From positions 17,360,001-17,424,000 of the forward strand of contig OZ316893.1 of assembly GCA_973895155.1 (NCBI GenBank): a DNA stretch of 64,000 nucleotides. The letters run 5' to 3'. Of the stretch, positions 12,019 to 23,887 are shown piece by piece. This DNA comes from Marsupella aquatica. Lineage: Eukaryota > Marchantiophyta. The notes under the pieces were generated by a model that was not told the origin of the DNA, made no database searches, and saw only the letters and a program-made list of their open reading frames with translations. Both the position numbers and the translations under genes were made by a program. Within the stretch, counting starts at the first letter, position 1. Each line of letters begins with the position of its first letter.

Positions 12019-14447
12019 ATGGAGATAGGTACAATCCCAGACCCTGTTCTCCCTCGTAGCAGTAGAGTCCCGTCCACTAGCAAACCAACCACGTATGCCT
12101 CCCAAGCTACAGATTGTGCTTCTCCTGACTCTCCAGCTCTTGTAGAGAGTATCAAAACTGCAAAACCAAAGACTAAGGTGGAGCCGCCTCTAGAGCCATG
12201 GGATCCTAAAGATTATGTGAAGGACACAGAGTATTTCCATGTCACATTTGGTCTTCCAAATGAAGGTGTTAATCCTCATAAGATCAAAGACATTTCCAAG
12301 GAGCAATTGGCCGAAGTGTTTGGAGAGAAAGACAGGAATGGGTATAAGTTGAGTCTCTGTGTGGGCCTGCCAATTGAGGAGGTTTTGCAGCTATCCCAAG
12401 TCGTGGATGGTTATGATGCACCAGTGAATGGATTCTTGTCTTTCACTTTCATCAAAGGGGCATATGCAAAAAGGATCCAAAGGCGAAAGGTGGACTGGTG
12501 TGTGTATGCGGTGTCGAAGCTGAAGGGGCAAATTGCCCAATGGGAGCGAGATGGCAAGGGTAAGCCAGATGGGCCTCCTTGCATTAGGAGGTTGCGTCTG
12601 TATTCACCACCAGTGCCTCAGGAATTTAGTGAAGATACTCAGAATCAAAAAGATTTGTATCAAGCATCAAGCGCCAGGGGACAAAGCTCATCCGGGGACA
12701 ACCGATTCAGGAGCGGATTTTGGTAGCAAGGGAAGCGCACACGAGAGCGCACATCCCAAACCATTGGAGGCTGCCCTTTCTGCCCCTGCAACAACGCTTC
12801 TCCCTACCAAGCCTATTTCTCCTGTTGTCCCTATAGTGCCAAGAAGTCTTTTGCTTGCTATTCTGGATGGGCAAATAGTCACGATCAAATGCAGTCTTAG
12901 AGACACCCATGAGAGCATCAGTAAGGTTCAGAAGACTGTGCAAGACTTGGAGGCAGCAAACGAGGATCATCCAAGACTCAGCTCTGGTCTGGTGGACCAA
13001 CTTCAGAAACTACAGCAAGAATTGCAAGATGTGAGAATCAAAGTGAAGGCCGCAGACACCTTGTATGATGACATGTCAACGGAAATAGAGCTTGAGGAGC
13101 TCAAGGGAGAGCAAGATGAGGAGGTACAATGTCAGACCATATATATACCTGTCCCTGTGTCCATCAAACTATCTGTAGGCTGGATATATATGTTTAGTTG
13201 AGATGTTGGATTCAATTTAGCAGGACGAGGCATTGATGCATTGACGATGAGCTGCAAATAACGTTGTCGTGTGCATATTTTTTGGGGGTGGGCAGGAAAG
13301 CTATGTTGTTATCCTGCAACAGAAGTTGGAGGAGGGTAACAAGGCCATGGAGGCTTTGAAGGAATCTGAGTCATTTATCCTAAAGGGGATGGCTACATTT
13401 GAGAAGCTCATTGAGACCAGGAAGAAGCGCTTTGAACAGTTACCACACAAGGTGGCTCATTTGAAAGTTGTGGAATCACAGTTGGAAGGACATGTGAAGC
13501 GTTTGGAGTTGGCTGCAGCAGCTCAAAAGGCCGAATTGTCCATTTTGAAGCCTGTGTTGTCCAATCCATGTCCAACCTTGCAGCCTCGATTTGTTCCCAC
13601 ATCAACTGCGATAGTGGGAACTGAAGTGTTCATGAGTAATTGTCCAGTTTGTTGCCACGGGTATCATTGTTTCAATTGGGTTCCAGCAAGTTGTGGCCAC
13701 GCCTATCATCCGCATTGTTTATTTACCTTGTTGGGGGATAAAACAAGGACAAGTTGTTGCTTTGCTTGTGGGGAACCCTTTTGTGAAGATTGGATTCGAA
13801 GTTGGGGTCTTCCAAAGAGAGCGGTAGACAAGCTGCCGTTAGGTGAAGGCTCCTATATTCAGGATTTGAAGGCAACATATGGGGCTAACAGTGCCCAATT
13901 GGGCACACGTCGTCACCTTTTGCAACAGATGCAGTCCACGCAAGCAGTGGTATGTGTATAACCAGACTAGGCCTGCAGGTCATGTTTAGGTAGTTGGACA
14001 GTTTGAGTTTTTAGTTGGGCCATTAAGTGAATGTCGTCATTGTGTGTGCAGGAACAAGCCAAGGTCCAAACAACTGTGTTGTTGAACAATGTGGACCACA
14101 CTAGTGTGGTGCATGAACAGGGTGCGCCTGTGGATGAGTCTCCTGAATTGCTAGTGTTCAATTCCACAGCAGCCATCGGAGTGCATGTGAGGAAGAAACA
14201 GAAGCAAGAGAGTGAAGTAGCTAGCAAGGTGACCAGTACCCCATTGACATCTCTTGAGCTTGGCACCTTGCCCTTCACTCCTGAGTCTCTCTCTCATGTT
14301 TCATTCACGCAACTGTTGAGCCTTGTTCAAACTGAAGCAGGAGAAACATCTCCTCCACAGTCCAGGAGTGCAATCCAATCCCAAGTTGTTCCTCCCAAGT
14401 CATCAAACTCCAGGAAAAGATTGCAACCTCTTGTGAGAGACCCGTAG
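12019..14447 (+). pseudogene. Coiled-coil/RING-H2-like protein gene, copy 2
   Basis: The plus-strand paralogue of copy 1, arranged head to head with it. The first exon encodes an N-terminal block with EPWDPKDY, FGLPNEGVNP and GLPIEEVLQLSQVVDG, the last matching copy 1 closely. The frame shifts near 12640-12690, then continues through a Pro/Ala-rich linker and coiled coil to about 13120. The next exon (about 13296-13950) has more coiled coil and the zinc finger: CPVC, CGH-x2-H-x2-C, C-x2-C, followed by DWIRSWGL. The exon at about 14051-14447 is Ser/Pro/Gln-rich with KKQKQE and SRKRLQP basic patches and ends at a stop. Domain order equals copy 1. The internal frameshift suggests a pseudogene unless it marks an intron. 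The AAGGACT array follows the stop. Confidence 0.6.
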
Positions 14448-14654
14448 CAAAAGGAAGAAGGTTTTTCTCTGGGTGCTGTAAACTGAATAATATAGAAAAT
14501 CGTCTTATGTGCAGCAAACTAAATCAGGGCGGAAAACAAGAGCCACTACTGTGAACTAGTTGTAGAGATCAAGCAGGTAACTATGGGTTTCCTACCTTGT
14601 GATGTTCTTTTGTCCTTTATTTGTTTGCCTTTGGTTGTCATTATGGTTTGTCAC

Positions 14655-15030
14655 ACTAGCAGGACTCGGACAATAAGGGCCAAGGAGTTCAAGTCCTTCT
14701 TAAGGACTTTCAGTTCTCGCTTGAGCACTTGAAGTCCTTATTGGAGTCGTGGGGCAAGGACTTGGAGTCCTTCGGCCATGACTAGGACTTGGAGTCCTTG
14801 GGCAGAGTCCTTGGGAAAGGACTAGTAGTCATTGGGCAAGGACCCGGAGTCCTCCCGAGTCCTTGGGCAAGGACAGGAGTCCTTGGGCAAGGACTCTTAG
14901 TCCGTCGACAAGAACACTGAGTCCTAAGTGGCTAAGTCCTTCGGTAAGGACTCTAAGGATTTACCAAGGACTTGGAGTGAGGAAGGACTTGAAGTCCTTG
15001 GGAAATCCTTGCAAAAGTCTGTGGAGTGAG
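14655..15030. repeat. AAGGACT/AGTCCTT array
   Basis: About 370 bases dominated by AAGGACTTGGAGTCCTTGGGCA-like units of 15-25 bases, each with an inverted pair AAGGACT...AGTCCTT. It lies between the last exon of RING copy 2 and the RPA1-like exon, so it may be intronic if the two are one gene. Confidence 0.8.
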
Positions 15031-15111
15031 AAAGTGCAAGAGTCTTTGGTTAGTTTGTTTGATTCAAATTGTTGAATTCTTGATTTTGAGAATGAGGTGC
15101 TTCAGTTTTGC

Positions 15112-15695
15112 AGATGGAGAAGCTTAGCCTATATGATACTCTCCATGAGGTCAGGATTGATCAGATATGGGGTCTATGTGCTGGAGCCTTTACTTATGAA
15201 GGCTGTGGGGGAGTTTTGAGTGACGGCCGTCCCTGCACCTTGGGAAAGCACAAACGGAGGTTGAGAATGCAGAATCCCGAGTCACCTTTAGGTCCTCGAT
15301 CACGCAACAAACTCCAGCACTCTTGTTCTAGGGATGGGGAAGGAACATATATGTACTGTTTTGCTGTGCAGGTTGGCGATGTGGTGCTTCAAGTGAATGA
15401 AGCTAATGGTCTGCAGTTGATGGGGATCTCGGGCCAGGACTATAGGGATTCTGATGATGAGAGGAGAGATGAGATCAGGGATCAGGTTTTGGCAAGGACT
15501 TGGATCATCAGGTATGTCAAGGGTGACAAGGGAGGAGATCTGCCTCGAGCATTGTACTTTGAAGAAATCAAAGTCGAGGCTCCAGCAGACGAGTTGTCTG
15601 TGGCCGAAGTTGGCCTTAGCAAGCTTAAGAATATTGTTGCTGACCTAGGGTCAGACATACTGGAGACATTCAGGTCTTTTAGCATCAAAAAGTAG
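15112..15695 (+). CDS. RPA1-like C-terminal OB-fold protein or exon
   Basis: An open frame of about 194 codons preceded by a good splice acceptor (TTTTGCAG, with ATG directly after it), so it may be an internal or first coding exon. It resembles the C-terminal DNA-binding domain of replication protein A large subunit. It has a split Cys pattern (FTYEGCGG...RPC...SC) in place of the zinc ribbon. This is followed by strands of an OB fold with the V-x-DVVLQVNEANGLQLMGIS segment, comparable to the W-x-T-x-F-x-E-x-A-x-x-x-G region of RPA1. A terminal WIIRYVKGDK...EEIKVE segment follows. Helitrons and some viruses carry RPA-like genes, and host RPA1 paralogues are common in plants. The assignment rests on pattern only. 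The protein stops cleanly at 15693-15695. Confidence 0.45.
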
Positions 15696-16944
15696 GCAGT
15701 CAAACTATACAAGAGGAAGGGTTTCGGATGGCTGGGTTAAATCATCTGGTTTTGGATGATACTTTGTTAGGGATTGAGGCCTTGGGAGCCTCTTTTTCAT
15801 TGTAAGACTTTTTCTTACCAACTATGTATTCATCTCAGAATTTGGTGCCTGGTTACAATTTACAGAGTTTGAAGAAAATCGCACATGTTATTCATGCCCA
15901 CATTCATGTCTATTTTAATTGAGTGGTTTGGTCACGAAAGCTCCATACATTTCGTCTTTTGTTTCCACTAGGATCCTGTCTACGTGTGGGTGCTGCAAAT
16001 TCCTTGCGGGATAATGTCTGGCTTCAACATGGGACACTTCTCCAGACCCGCTTTACTTTGAACTACTGGCAAAGTGCATTATTATGGTTTATGTGATTTT
16101 TTTCTATTGTTCTTAAATAGTCATGGCAAGCAACAGAACCATGCGGGTGTCCCCAACGTGATCAAAATTATTGCCCCGCCGGTGAAATATTGAATATGTA
16201 ATATTGAGTACATGCGAAAATGATAATTTAACTCTCTCAATTGAGAGACAAAGTGCCTCAAACCCAATAAAACTCCCACAGGGATAGATATTCAATATTG
16301 TCCTAGTAAAGCCCCTTCAGGGTCGGACAAGTAGAATGGGAAACCATGGAAAGAACCTGAAGATATCAAGTATTTAGGCGACAAGGAATCTGTTCATGGA
16401 TATGGATGGATTTAGCATTTGTGCTACGTAAGCACTTTTCTGCAATTTTATTGAGGCACTTTAGCTACTCATAAAAAGTCTTAAAAATTGTTAGCATAGA
16501 GATTGTAGATAGTAGAAGCCACGGCTTAAGATTCACCACTTTTGGAGTTTATGATTAGAAGTGAAAAATAGTCAAAGATGATAGATTTGTATGTTTTGTC
16601 AAAAAAGTATAATGACACTTAGTCATTCCGACACTTTTGAGGGACACTACCATTACAGCAGTACTTACACAATGTTACTGGTTCTGCCTGACGGGTTGTG
16701 ACCAACCATTGTTGATGCTAAAATGAAATGAAGGTGAAAAATAAGTCAATGCGCGCCTTACATTAAATCGATCTCTGAACAATTTTACAGTTCCATAAAA
16801 ACCAGCCTTGCCTACGAGACAGAATTCTTGGAAATCTTCATGTAAGACAAAACTAGACTCACCTACAAGACTGAAACTTTGGATATCCTCATCACACACA
16901 TCTAGAACCTACAGAACCTGCACCTGCAGCGAGTCTTACAGAAC
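15696..16944. other. Unrecognised intergenic sequence
   Basis: An AT-rich stretch between the RPA1-like exon (+) and DFSENY copy B (-), which converge on it. I see no open frame with family resemblance and no repeat array. It would contain the 3' untranslated parts of both genes. Confidence 0.4.
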
Positions 16945-19900
16945 CTACACCTGCAGCGAGTCATAAATGGCTTCTATAGTGTCTGAGCCTAGTGTGTAAA
17001 ATCTAGCACCTCGTCCCTTGCCTCCCTTGGGCACGTCACATGGTGTCAAACCAAATTGAATGTGAATGACTTCCCCTAGGTGGCAGTAGCTGAAAGGAGA
17101 AGCAGAATTGAAGACAAACTTGTTTTCTGATCCTGGATATGGTTGGAACCACCTCCCCTTTAAGGCCATGTCCCCTGCCTTGAATTGTACCTGGTACCCA
17201 TCAGCAAAACTCTTTGTGACTGTGTGGAGCACCTCTTCACACTGATAAATGTAGAAATCTACATTATCTTGACTCGGTTGACAAGCACGACATGCATAGA
17301 AGTCTCCCAATTGGACACATTCTGGCAGAGAGATGTTGTCAAGCAGTCCTTCACCCTCTCCCATGTTCTGTACATTAGGTCTGACATCTGCCTGTAATAC
17401 CCCTTTGACCATCTCTAGGCGATACTTGCCTACCCATTCCTTGTTCTCACAATTCATTGGATCATCATCAACACAAGCTACACAAAAACAACTGAGCTCT
17501 CGAACTTGCAACAATGTTGACAAACTCTTACTAAATGCATCAAAGCAGTGCAAAGATCTACAATCCTTGATTGGATCACAATCCCACTTCTTCCTTCTGT
17601 TTACAGTGCCAACTGGAATTTCCCAAAAAACACGTCGAACGAGTTGCACATCACCATACTCTTGCAATTGACCAACGGCAAACTTGTCTTTGCAAAACTT
17701 CACCACATCTGATGCACCCTCTAGACGATGACCATTGATGCCTTTCAGTTGCTCAGTTGCAAGCCCGGTCTTGATGTGACCTCCGAGAGCATCCTATTAC
17801 AGCATACCAGAAACACAAATTAGAAGTCTCTTAGGTGTGCAAGTCTGGACATCCAACTCCATTAGAAACTTACTACACTTCAGTTGAAAGGCGAGTATTC
17901 ACAGAATTGGTTGCAAAGTGTGTTCAAAAGATACTCACAGCAACACCCTTCCCATGGCCAGAGGCATGGAAGAACCATTTCATCCGTGCACCAAACCTCG
18001 AGTAGTACCTACTGACGTAATAAAATGGTCTGTAGGCCTTGAACTGAGAGGCAGCCCCATCAGACCAAACCCAATGTTGATCAACATGAATGCCCTGATC
18101 ATCCATCCACTCCCAATGTGCATCCATGCAATGTTGCACAAAAAGAGTGTCATGACAGTTATCGTCACTAATGTAGAAATGGTAATCGGCTATAATATCA
18201 CGAGTCCTATCAGCATTTTGTGCTGCTTGCACAGGCCTACCCACTGCAGCTTCAAATGAATCGGCATCTTCCCTATGTCTATAGGTAACATGGATTAACA
18301 ATGTCACTTGCTTATTGTCCCAATGTTGACTCTGAATCTCATTTTGAGGCAAAAAGTGTAATTTTCTGAAAAATCTATTGAAGAAACAATTGTCCCTCTT
18401 GGAAATGTTTTGAGACATTGTCTAAATTGTTGCAACTGCCAATGTGCTCGAAAGTTATGCACAATAAATGTTTTCATGGTATCCAACACCGCCCTCTTAA
18501 AATCTACCATGGGAGTTTTCTTATAAACCATCCTCAATTGCCTAGCCTTCTTTGTTGCGCTCTCTTTAGACCCTTTCTTTTTCTCTCTCTTTTGTTGGGC
18601 AGTGTCATCCAGGTCATGATATTCAAACGACTGCCAATCAATCATTTGTTTCTGTGCAGGGTCCAACTCCTGAGTGCACCAATCCAACTTCTCTACTCCA
18701 CATTTGTCACATTCACCTATAATACAGGCTTTTTGGTGCCACTCGTTCTCAGGCAATCTAGGACAGAGAGCTTCCTCTATCCAGCCACGAACTGAGGTTA
18801 TGGACTTTGTAGATGCCATACAAGAAGAAATGGGTACAACACCTAAGGGTCTACAGATATCACATTCACAAGGACAGTCCTTATTGTGCTGGTGCCACCT
18901 AAATTTGTTAATTGCCTCTTTCAGTAAGTCCATCTCCACATGTTGTTTGCAGCAACAAACATTTCGGTCCTTCATCTTGCAAACATAATATGGCTTGAAG
19001 TATATGAATGATCACATCCCTACAGACACCCCATTCTGCTCCCTTGTGCACCAGTCACGAAATGCTGAATAGAATTGATATTGTAAACATACAGGAGAGT
19101 TTTATTAGAAATACTATAGCAAATAGACACCCTCAAATGTGCAGCCATAAAAATCCCTAGATATCTGGGTACTACTTATCAATCTATTCATTAAAAGTGA
19201 ATTATTATTCAATTTATGAACATTTGGGCAATAAAAAATGTACATTTGGCTTTCAAAAAGTGTACAATTAGGCAAGAAACAGAGTTGATGGCCATCAGAT
19301 ATATCACCATGTTCATCCTTTGTAAATGAACTAGGATGAGACTCCTAGTCAAGATCATTTTTGTCACCTCAAGTTTACAATTGATCATTTAGGTGTAGAG
19401 TATTATACCATAGTGTACCTTTTGGGTTTAAAAAGTGTACATTTAGAGATCAAAAAGTGAACATTTAGAGGCCTAAAAGTGAACAAAATAAAATACATTT
19501 TTAATGAATAGGGTGATACTTACTTTTAGACTGAAGTCCTTCAGCAAGGGTTGGAATCCTCATTGGAAGACTACCAGCAAAGCTTAAGGACTAAAGTCCA
19601 TCAGGGAGGAGTACTACAATCATTTGGTCAAAGCGCTTCACTTGTTGACAAAGGACTAGTCTATAGACGTAACACAACCCAGGACTATAGTCCTTTACAA
19701 AGGATTAAAGTCCTTATCGAAGGACTACATAGTCCTCGGATGAGGACTAAAGACAGTCCTCGACAAAGGAGTAAAGTACTTCAATAAGGACTACAATCCT
19801 TGAATAAAGACTATAGTCCTTAGTTTACAAAGGAGTCAAGTCCTTAAGTAAGTACTATATAGTCCTTTACAAAGGAGTAAACACTTGAGTAAGGACTATA

Positions 19901-22262
19901 GTCCTTTACAAAGGACTACACTTCTTGAAAGAATAAGGACTATAGTCCTTTACGAAAGCCCGTACCAAGGAGTAAAGTCCAAGGACTATTAGTAGTCCTG
20001 TTAAAAGGAGTAAAGTCCTTGAGAAAGGACTATAGTCCTTTACAAAGGAGTAAAGTCCTTGGGGAAGGACTACAGTCCTTTACAAAGTAGTAAAGTCCTT
20101 TAGTATAAGGACTATTAATAGTCCTTCACAAAGGAGTAAAGTCCTTGAGAAAGGACTATAGTCCTTTACAAAGTAGTAAAGTCCTTGGGGAAGGACTATA
20201 GTCCTTTACAAAGTAGTAAAGTCCTTTAGTAAGGACTATTAATAGTCCTTCACAAAGGAGTAAAGTCCTTGAGAAAGGACTATAGTTCTTTACAAAGTAG
20301 TAAAGTCCTTCAGAAAGTCCTTTACAAAGTAGTAAAGTCCTTGAGTAAGGACTATTAATAGTCCTTCACAAAGGAGTGAAGTCCTTTACAAAGTAGTAAA
20401 GTCCTTCAGAAAGTCCTTTACAAAGCAGTAAAGTCCTTGAGTAAGGACTATTAATAGTCCTTCACAAAGGAGTGAAGTCCTTTACAAAGTAGTAAAGTCC
20501 TTTACAAAGTAGTAAAGTCCTTTGATAAGGACTATATAGTCCTGGGCAAAGGAGTACAGTCCTTTGTCTAAGGGCTATAGTCCTTGACGCTTAGTGAAGC
20601 CCTTGGCTAAGGAGTATAGTTTTTATCCAAGGAGTAAAGTCCTTTGACTAAGGACTTCACTGCTATCCATACTACTGAGTCAAGGACTATATAGTCCTTA
20701 GTGATTAACTAGATAGTACTTTGCCAAGGACTCAACTCGTTTCTCATGCCAGACTTCACTTGACAAGGATTCAACAGTGCTTCTTGAAGGCCTAGATAGT
20801 CAGTCCTGAAGGAATTTTCCTGGAACAAAGTCCTTCCTGCTAGGCTATATAGGACGTCAGGTCTCACAAAATCATTCAGATCCTACCTTAAAGAAAAAAC
20901 TAGGCGGTTATAGCAGAGCACAATGGCTAAAGCACACATGAAGGAAAACTACTTCTCAACATCTGCAGATCGTATTATGAGTTAAAATCAAAAGTGGCAA
21001 ATCAATCATGGAGAATTTCTCACCTGTGTATCCTCCAGCCAGTGCACTTGATGTGTTTCATACATTTTCTGCCCTAGTCGCAATCTGGCTTCATTGTTCT
21101 TACATGGAGAAATCCGAGTGTGGGTTTCCCAAAAGTGTTCCACCTGTTTTCGAACTTCATCAGAAATCTTATCTCAACATACCTTTCTTTCCCCCATAGG
21201 ATAAGCTTTTTCACGATCTTCATCAATCTGCATCCTGATCTTAGATGCCCTATGAAGATTTTGTCGTTGTATACCCAAAGCTTGAGCTAGAGAGGTCTGT
21301 TGCCTTCTATCTACACATGTCTTTCCTACAAGTGCTGACAAAACTTGGTACTTTGCAGCAAGATGGTCTTTGCGCTTCCCTTGCTTCACTATGCTCAAGG
21401 TTTTCCTCACATCACATAATGCAGCAGCTACAGCCCAATCCATTTTAGGCGAACCTAGTCTTGTAGGCTGGTACTTCTTCAAGTATTTGTGCAACTAGAT
21501 ACCAGATAGTACTGCCCTCCTTGCACCTACATTGAATGTAGCGGTCTTCTCCAAAATGTACCTAACTATATCTGATAACACAATTGTAATGCACCTTCTC
21601 TTTCGGTTGGGAGTTACACCGTCTTCTGGAACATAGCGCTTGCTCCTTTGGTACTCAAATCTCTTCCTGTCTGCATCCTTCCTCCTCTTCTCAAGAATGG
21701 AATCTTCCTGCAATTGGTCATCACAACCACAATTATCGTGCTCACCTTCATTTAGTGGATGAAGGTGGGCTGCATGCACTTGAGTGCAAGCAGTTTGGGT
21801 GCTCTGCCTTGGCATTCGAATGTGGGCGTTGACCTGTGTTGGAATGCTTGCCCTTAGGGTCCTCCGCCTAGACTCTAAAATCTCAAAATGGCATGAATGC
21901 GCAGCCTCCTTGAGATTTTCACTTTCTTCCCGGGCTGTACGCAACATCACAGTGGCAGCTTCATGAGCCTCACTAGTAATTCTCATTGCCTCTGATTGCC
22001 CAGCAGCCAATAACTCTCTTTGCCTTCGGTTGCCATCAATCACTAAATCTTGACATTGCTGCTTAGCACTCTCCATCATGAGATTGCACTGTTGTTGTGT
22101 TTCATGAATCATTTCATCAGTGGGAACTGCCTGTTGACCACCTATGTGCTGACCGTTTGCTATTTGCTCTTGTCTTTTCAACTTGGATTTGCGATTTGCC
22201 AACCTTCGCTTCTCCAACCTCTCTCTTGCTAGGGCATCGGATACCTGATTAAGAGTAGCCAT
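16945..22262 (-). pseudogene. DFSENY-type transposase-like gene, copy B (near full length)
   Basis: The gene starts at ATG 22262 with a basic Arg/Lys/Gln-rich N-terminus, then a Cys-containing linker. Further on it has the VRKQVEHFW...SPCKNNEARLRLGQKMYE segment (ending 21024 at a GTGAGA donor). A large intron follows. Next come FKPYYVCKMKDRNVCCCKQH (about 18990-18940), the Cys cluster CIIGECDKCG, the DFSENY motif (about 18360), the EIQS-HWDNKQ block, a WSDGAASQFK motif (about 18030) and SGHGKG. An intron at 17938-17794 leads to DALGGHIK and a C-terminal domain with CFCVACVD, ending at 16945. Damage: TAG at 21495-21497, TGA at 21174-21176, a frameshift near 18350. It is about 35-60% similar by eye to copy A and shares its intron. 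A Cys replaced by Ala in SDGC also separates it from copy A. Transposase function is inferred. Confidence 0.75.
19540..20860. repeat. AAGGACTATAGTCCTT satellite array inside DFSENY copy B intron
   Basis: About 1.3 kb of a tandem array whose cores are the perfect palindromes AAGGACTATAGTCCTT (16 bases) and AAGGACTATTAATAGTCCTT (20 bases), linked by TTACAAAGTAGTAAAGTCC-like spacers. The unit is roughly 45-60 bases; at least 20 cores are present. It lies between two coding segments of DFSENY copy B (before 21024 and after about 19064) on the transcribed strand, so it would be part of an intron and could fold into many hairpins. Confidence 0.85.
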
Positions 22263-23887
22263 TTCAGCCTAATCATGGAGCATCAAATACGTCGGGGTGT
22301 TCAACTTCCTTTACCAATCAAAGGCCGCCCACCCTCATAGAATCAAATTCACCTACGTCCTAGGGATCCAATTTCAATTCATGACTTAGAACATACCTCA
22401 CAAAATCATCACATTTAATCTCTAGACTTGCTACCCTTCCTGATCGAGTCCAATGCAACTTCTCCTCTTGAAAAAGAAAAGCCCTGAGAAAAGCCTTTCA
22501 AACTGGGAACTCCCTAAATTGTGTCGATCATCAAATACTCTGTCTAGCTAGTGTCCTTGCTTCTCCAGTCCAAAGAAACTTCTCCTCTTCAAAACAAAAG
22601 CAAATCAATTTAATTTAATGTACCTCAATTCTGTTCACGATAGCTGCCAATACTGATTTGATTGACTGCTTGACCTTCCTCTCCATGCTCTTTCTTGAAG
22701 TTCCTATTCGGATTCAAATTAATGTACGTCGGCAGCAAAGCTTCAGACCCTAATAAATGTGCAACTTCATCGAACCTCCTTTTTGCACTCATTCCCCATG
22801 CTCTGAAGGCAACACGGATTTATCAAAGCATGGATCTCACATCACACCACGGATCTTGCTCTTTCAATCAATTTAACCCAATCATAGAACTTTCCAGAGT
22901 TGCTACCTATTTTGCGTTCCACAAGGCTAGGTATTTTAAAGGCCACTGTTGGTCATTCCAGAATTTAACGCAACTTGAACTCTTGTTAACAAACAAAGCC
23001 TTTCAAAATTTAAGCTACTCTGATTTTGTCAATCATCACATACTCTGTCCAACGTCCTTGCTTCTTCAGTGCAAAGAAAAATCTCCTCTTTGAAAACAAA
23101 AGCATTGAGGCATATATTTACCTCAATTGTGCCGATGATGGCTGCTAGTGAGTGATTTGAGTCAATGTTCAACCCTTTGATCCTCTTCAGACCTCCTTCG
23201 CACTCTTTCCCGAAGTTCCCGTCATCATCAGCAATGCTTCAGACCCTAATAAAACTTGCAGCTTCATTGCCCTCCTTTTTGCGCTCATTCCCCTTGCTCA
23301 TGCTCGGATTTGAATGTCATCCGCGAAGCTTCAGACGCAAATTAAATCTGCAGCTTGATTGGCTGTTTGGCAGAGCGCGCTTGAACAGGTAAACCTTACC
23401 CTCCTTTTTGCATGAGCTCATTCCCCATGCTTTGAAGGCAACACAAATTAGAACATCTTGAATCTCACATCATTGCACGACTGCTCTTGAATGAATTCTC
23501 ACAGAGGCATCCATCTTGTGCTTCACGAGGCTAAGTATGGACCCTTGCGCTCAGCTTTGATACTTTCTAAACAAATTGTAGCTCGCGCCTAAGTGAGAAG
23601 GACTCTCACTCCTAGATTTTGAAAATTCCTGCGGAACTAGTAGCGCCAACGACATTCTCCCACATAACTAGTTGTCCAACTGTAAATTACATGTCGGGAC
23701 AAAAAATGAGTTTCCACAAAGGACTTTGACTCCTTGTTTTTGAAAAGTCCTCCACGCAGAACTAATAGCGCCAACACTCTCCTAGAGAACCGGTTGTCCT
23801 TCACTCATAAATTATAGTTGCGACAAGAAAGGGGTTACCTCGGGAGCTGAAATACTAATGAATGCGTCTTATACGCATTTGATTTGT
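22263..23887. repeat. Upstream region of DFSENY copy B with ~500-bp direct duplication
   Basis: No gene is seen. Two diverged direct copies of about 300 bases lie 496-505 bases apart. TACTCTGTC occurs at 22536 and 23041, and CTTCAGACCCTAATAAA at 22741 and 23237. Each copy also has a CTCCTCTT(C/T)-AAAACAAAAGCA block and a CTCATTCCCC(A/T)TGCT block. A third partial copy (AAGCTTCAGACGCAAATTAAATCTGCAGC) is at 23327. The segment lies directly upstream of the copy B start codon, so it may be a repeated promoter region. Confidence 0.6.

Noticed and set aside
14655-15695. Helitron containing an RPA-like gene
   Set aside because: No Rep/helicase frame, no TC start and no CTRR end with a hairpin could be located, so only the RPA-like domain is reported.
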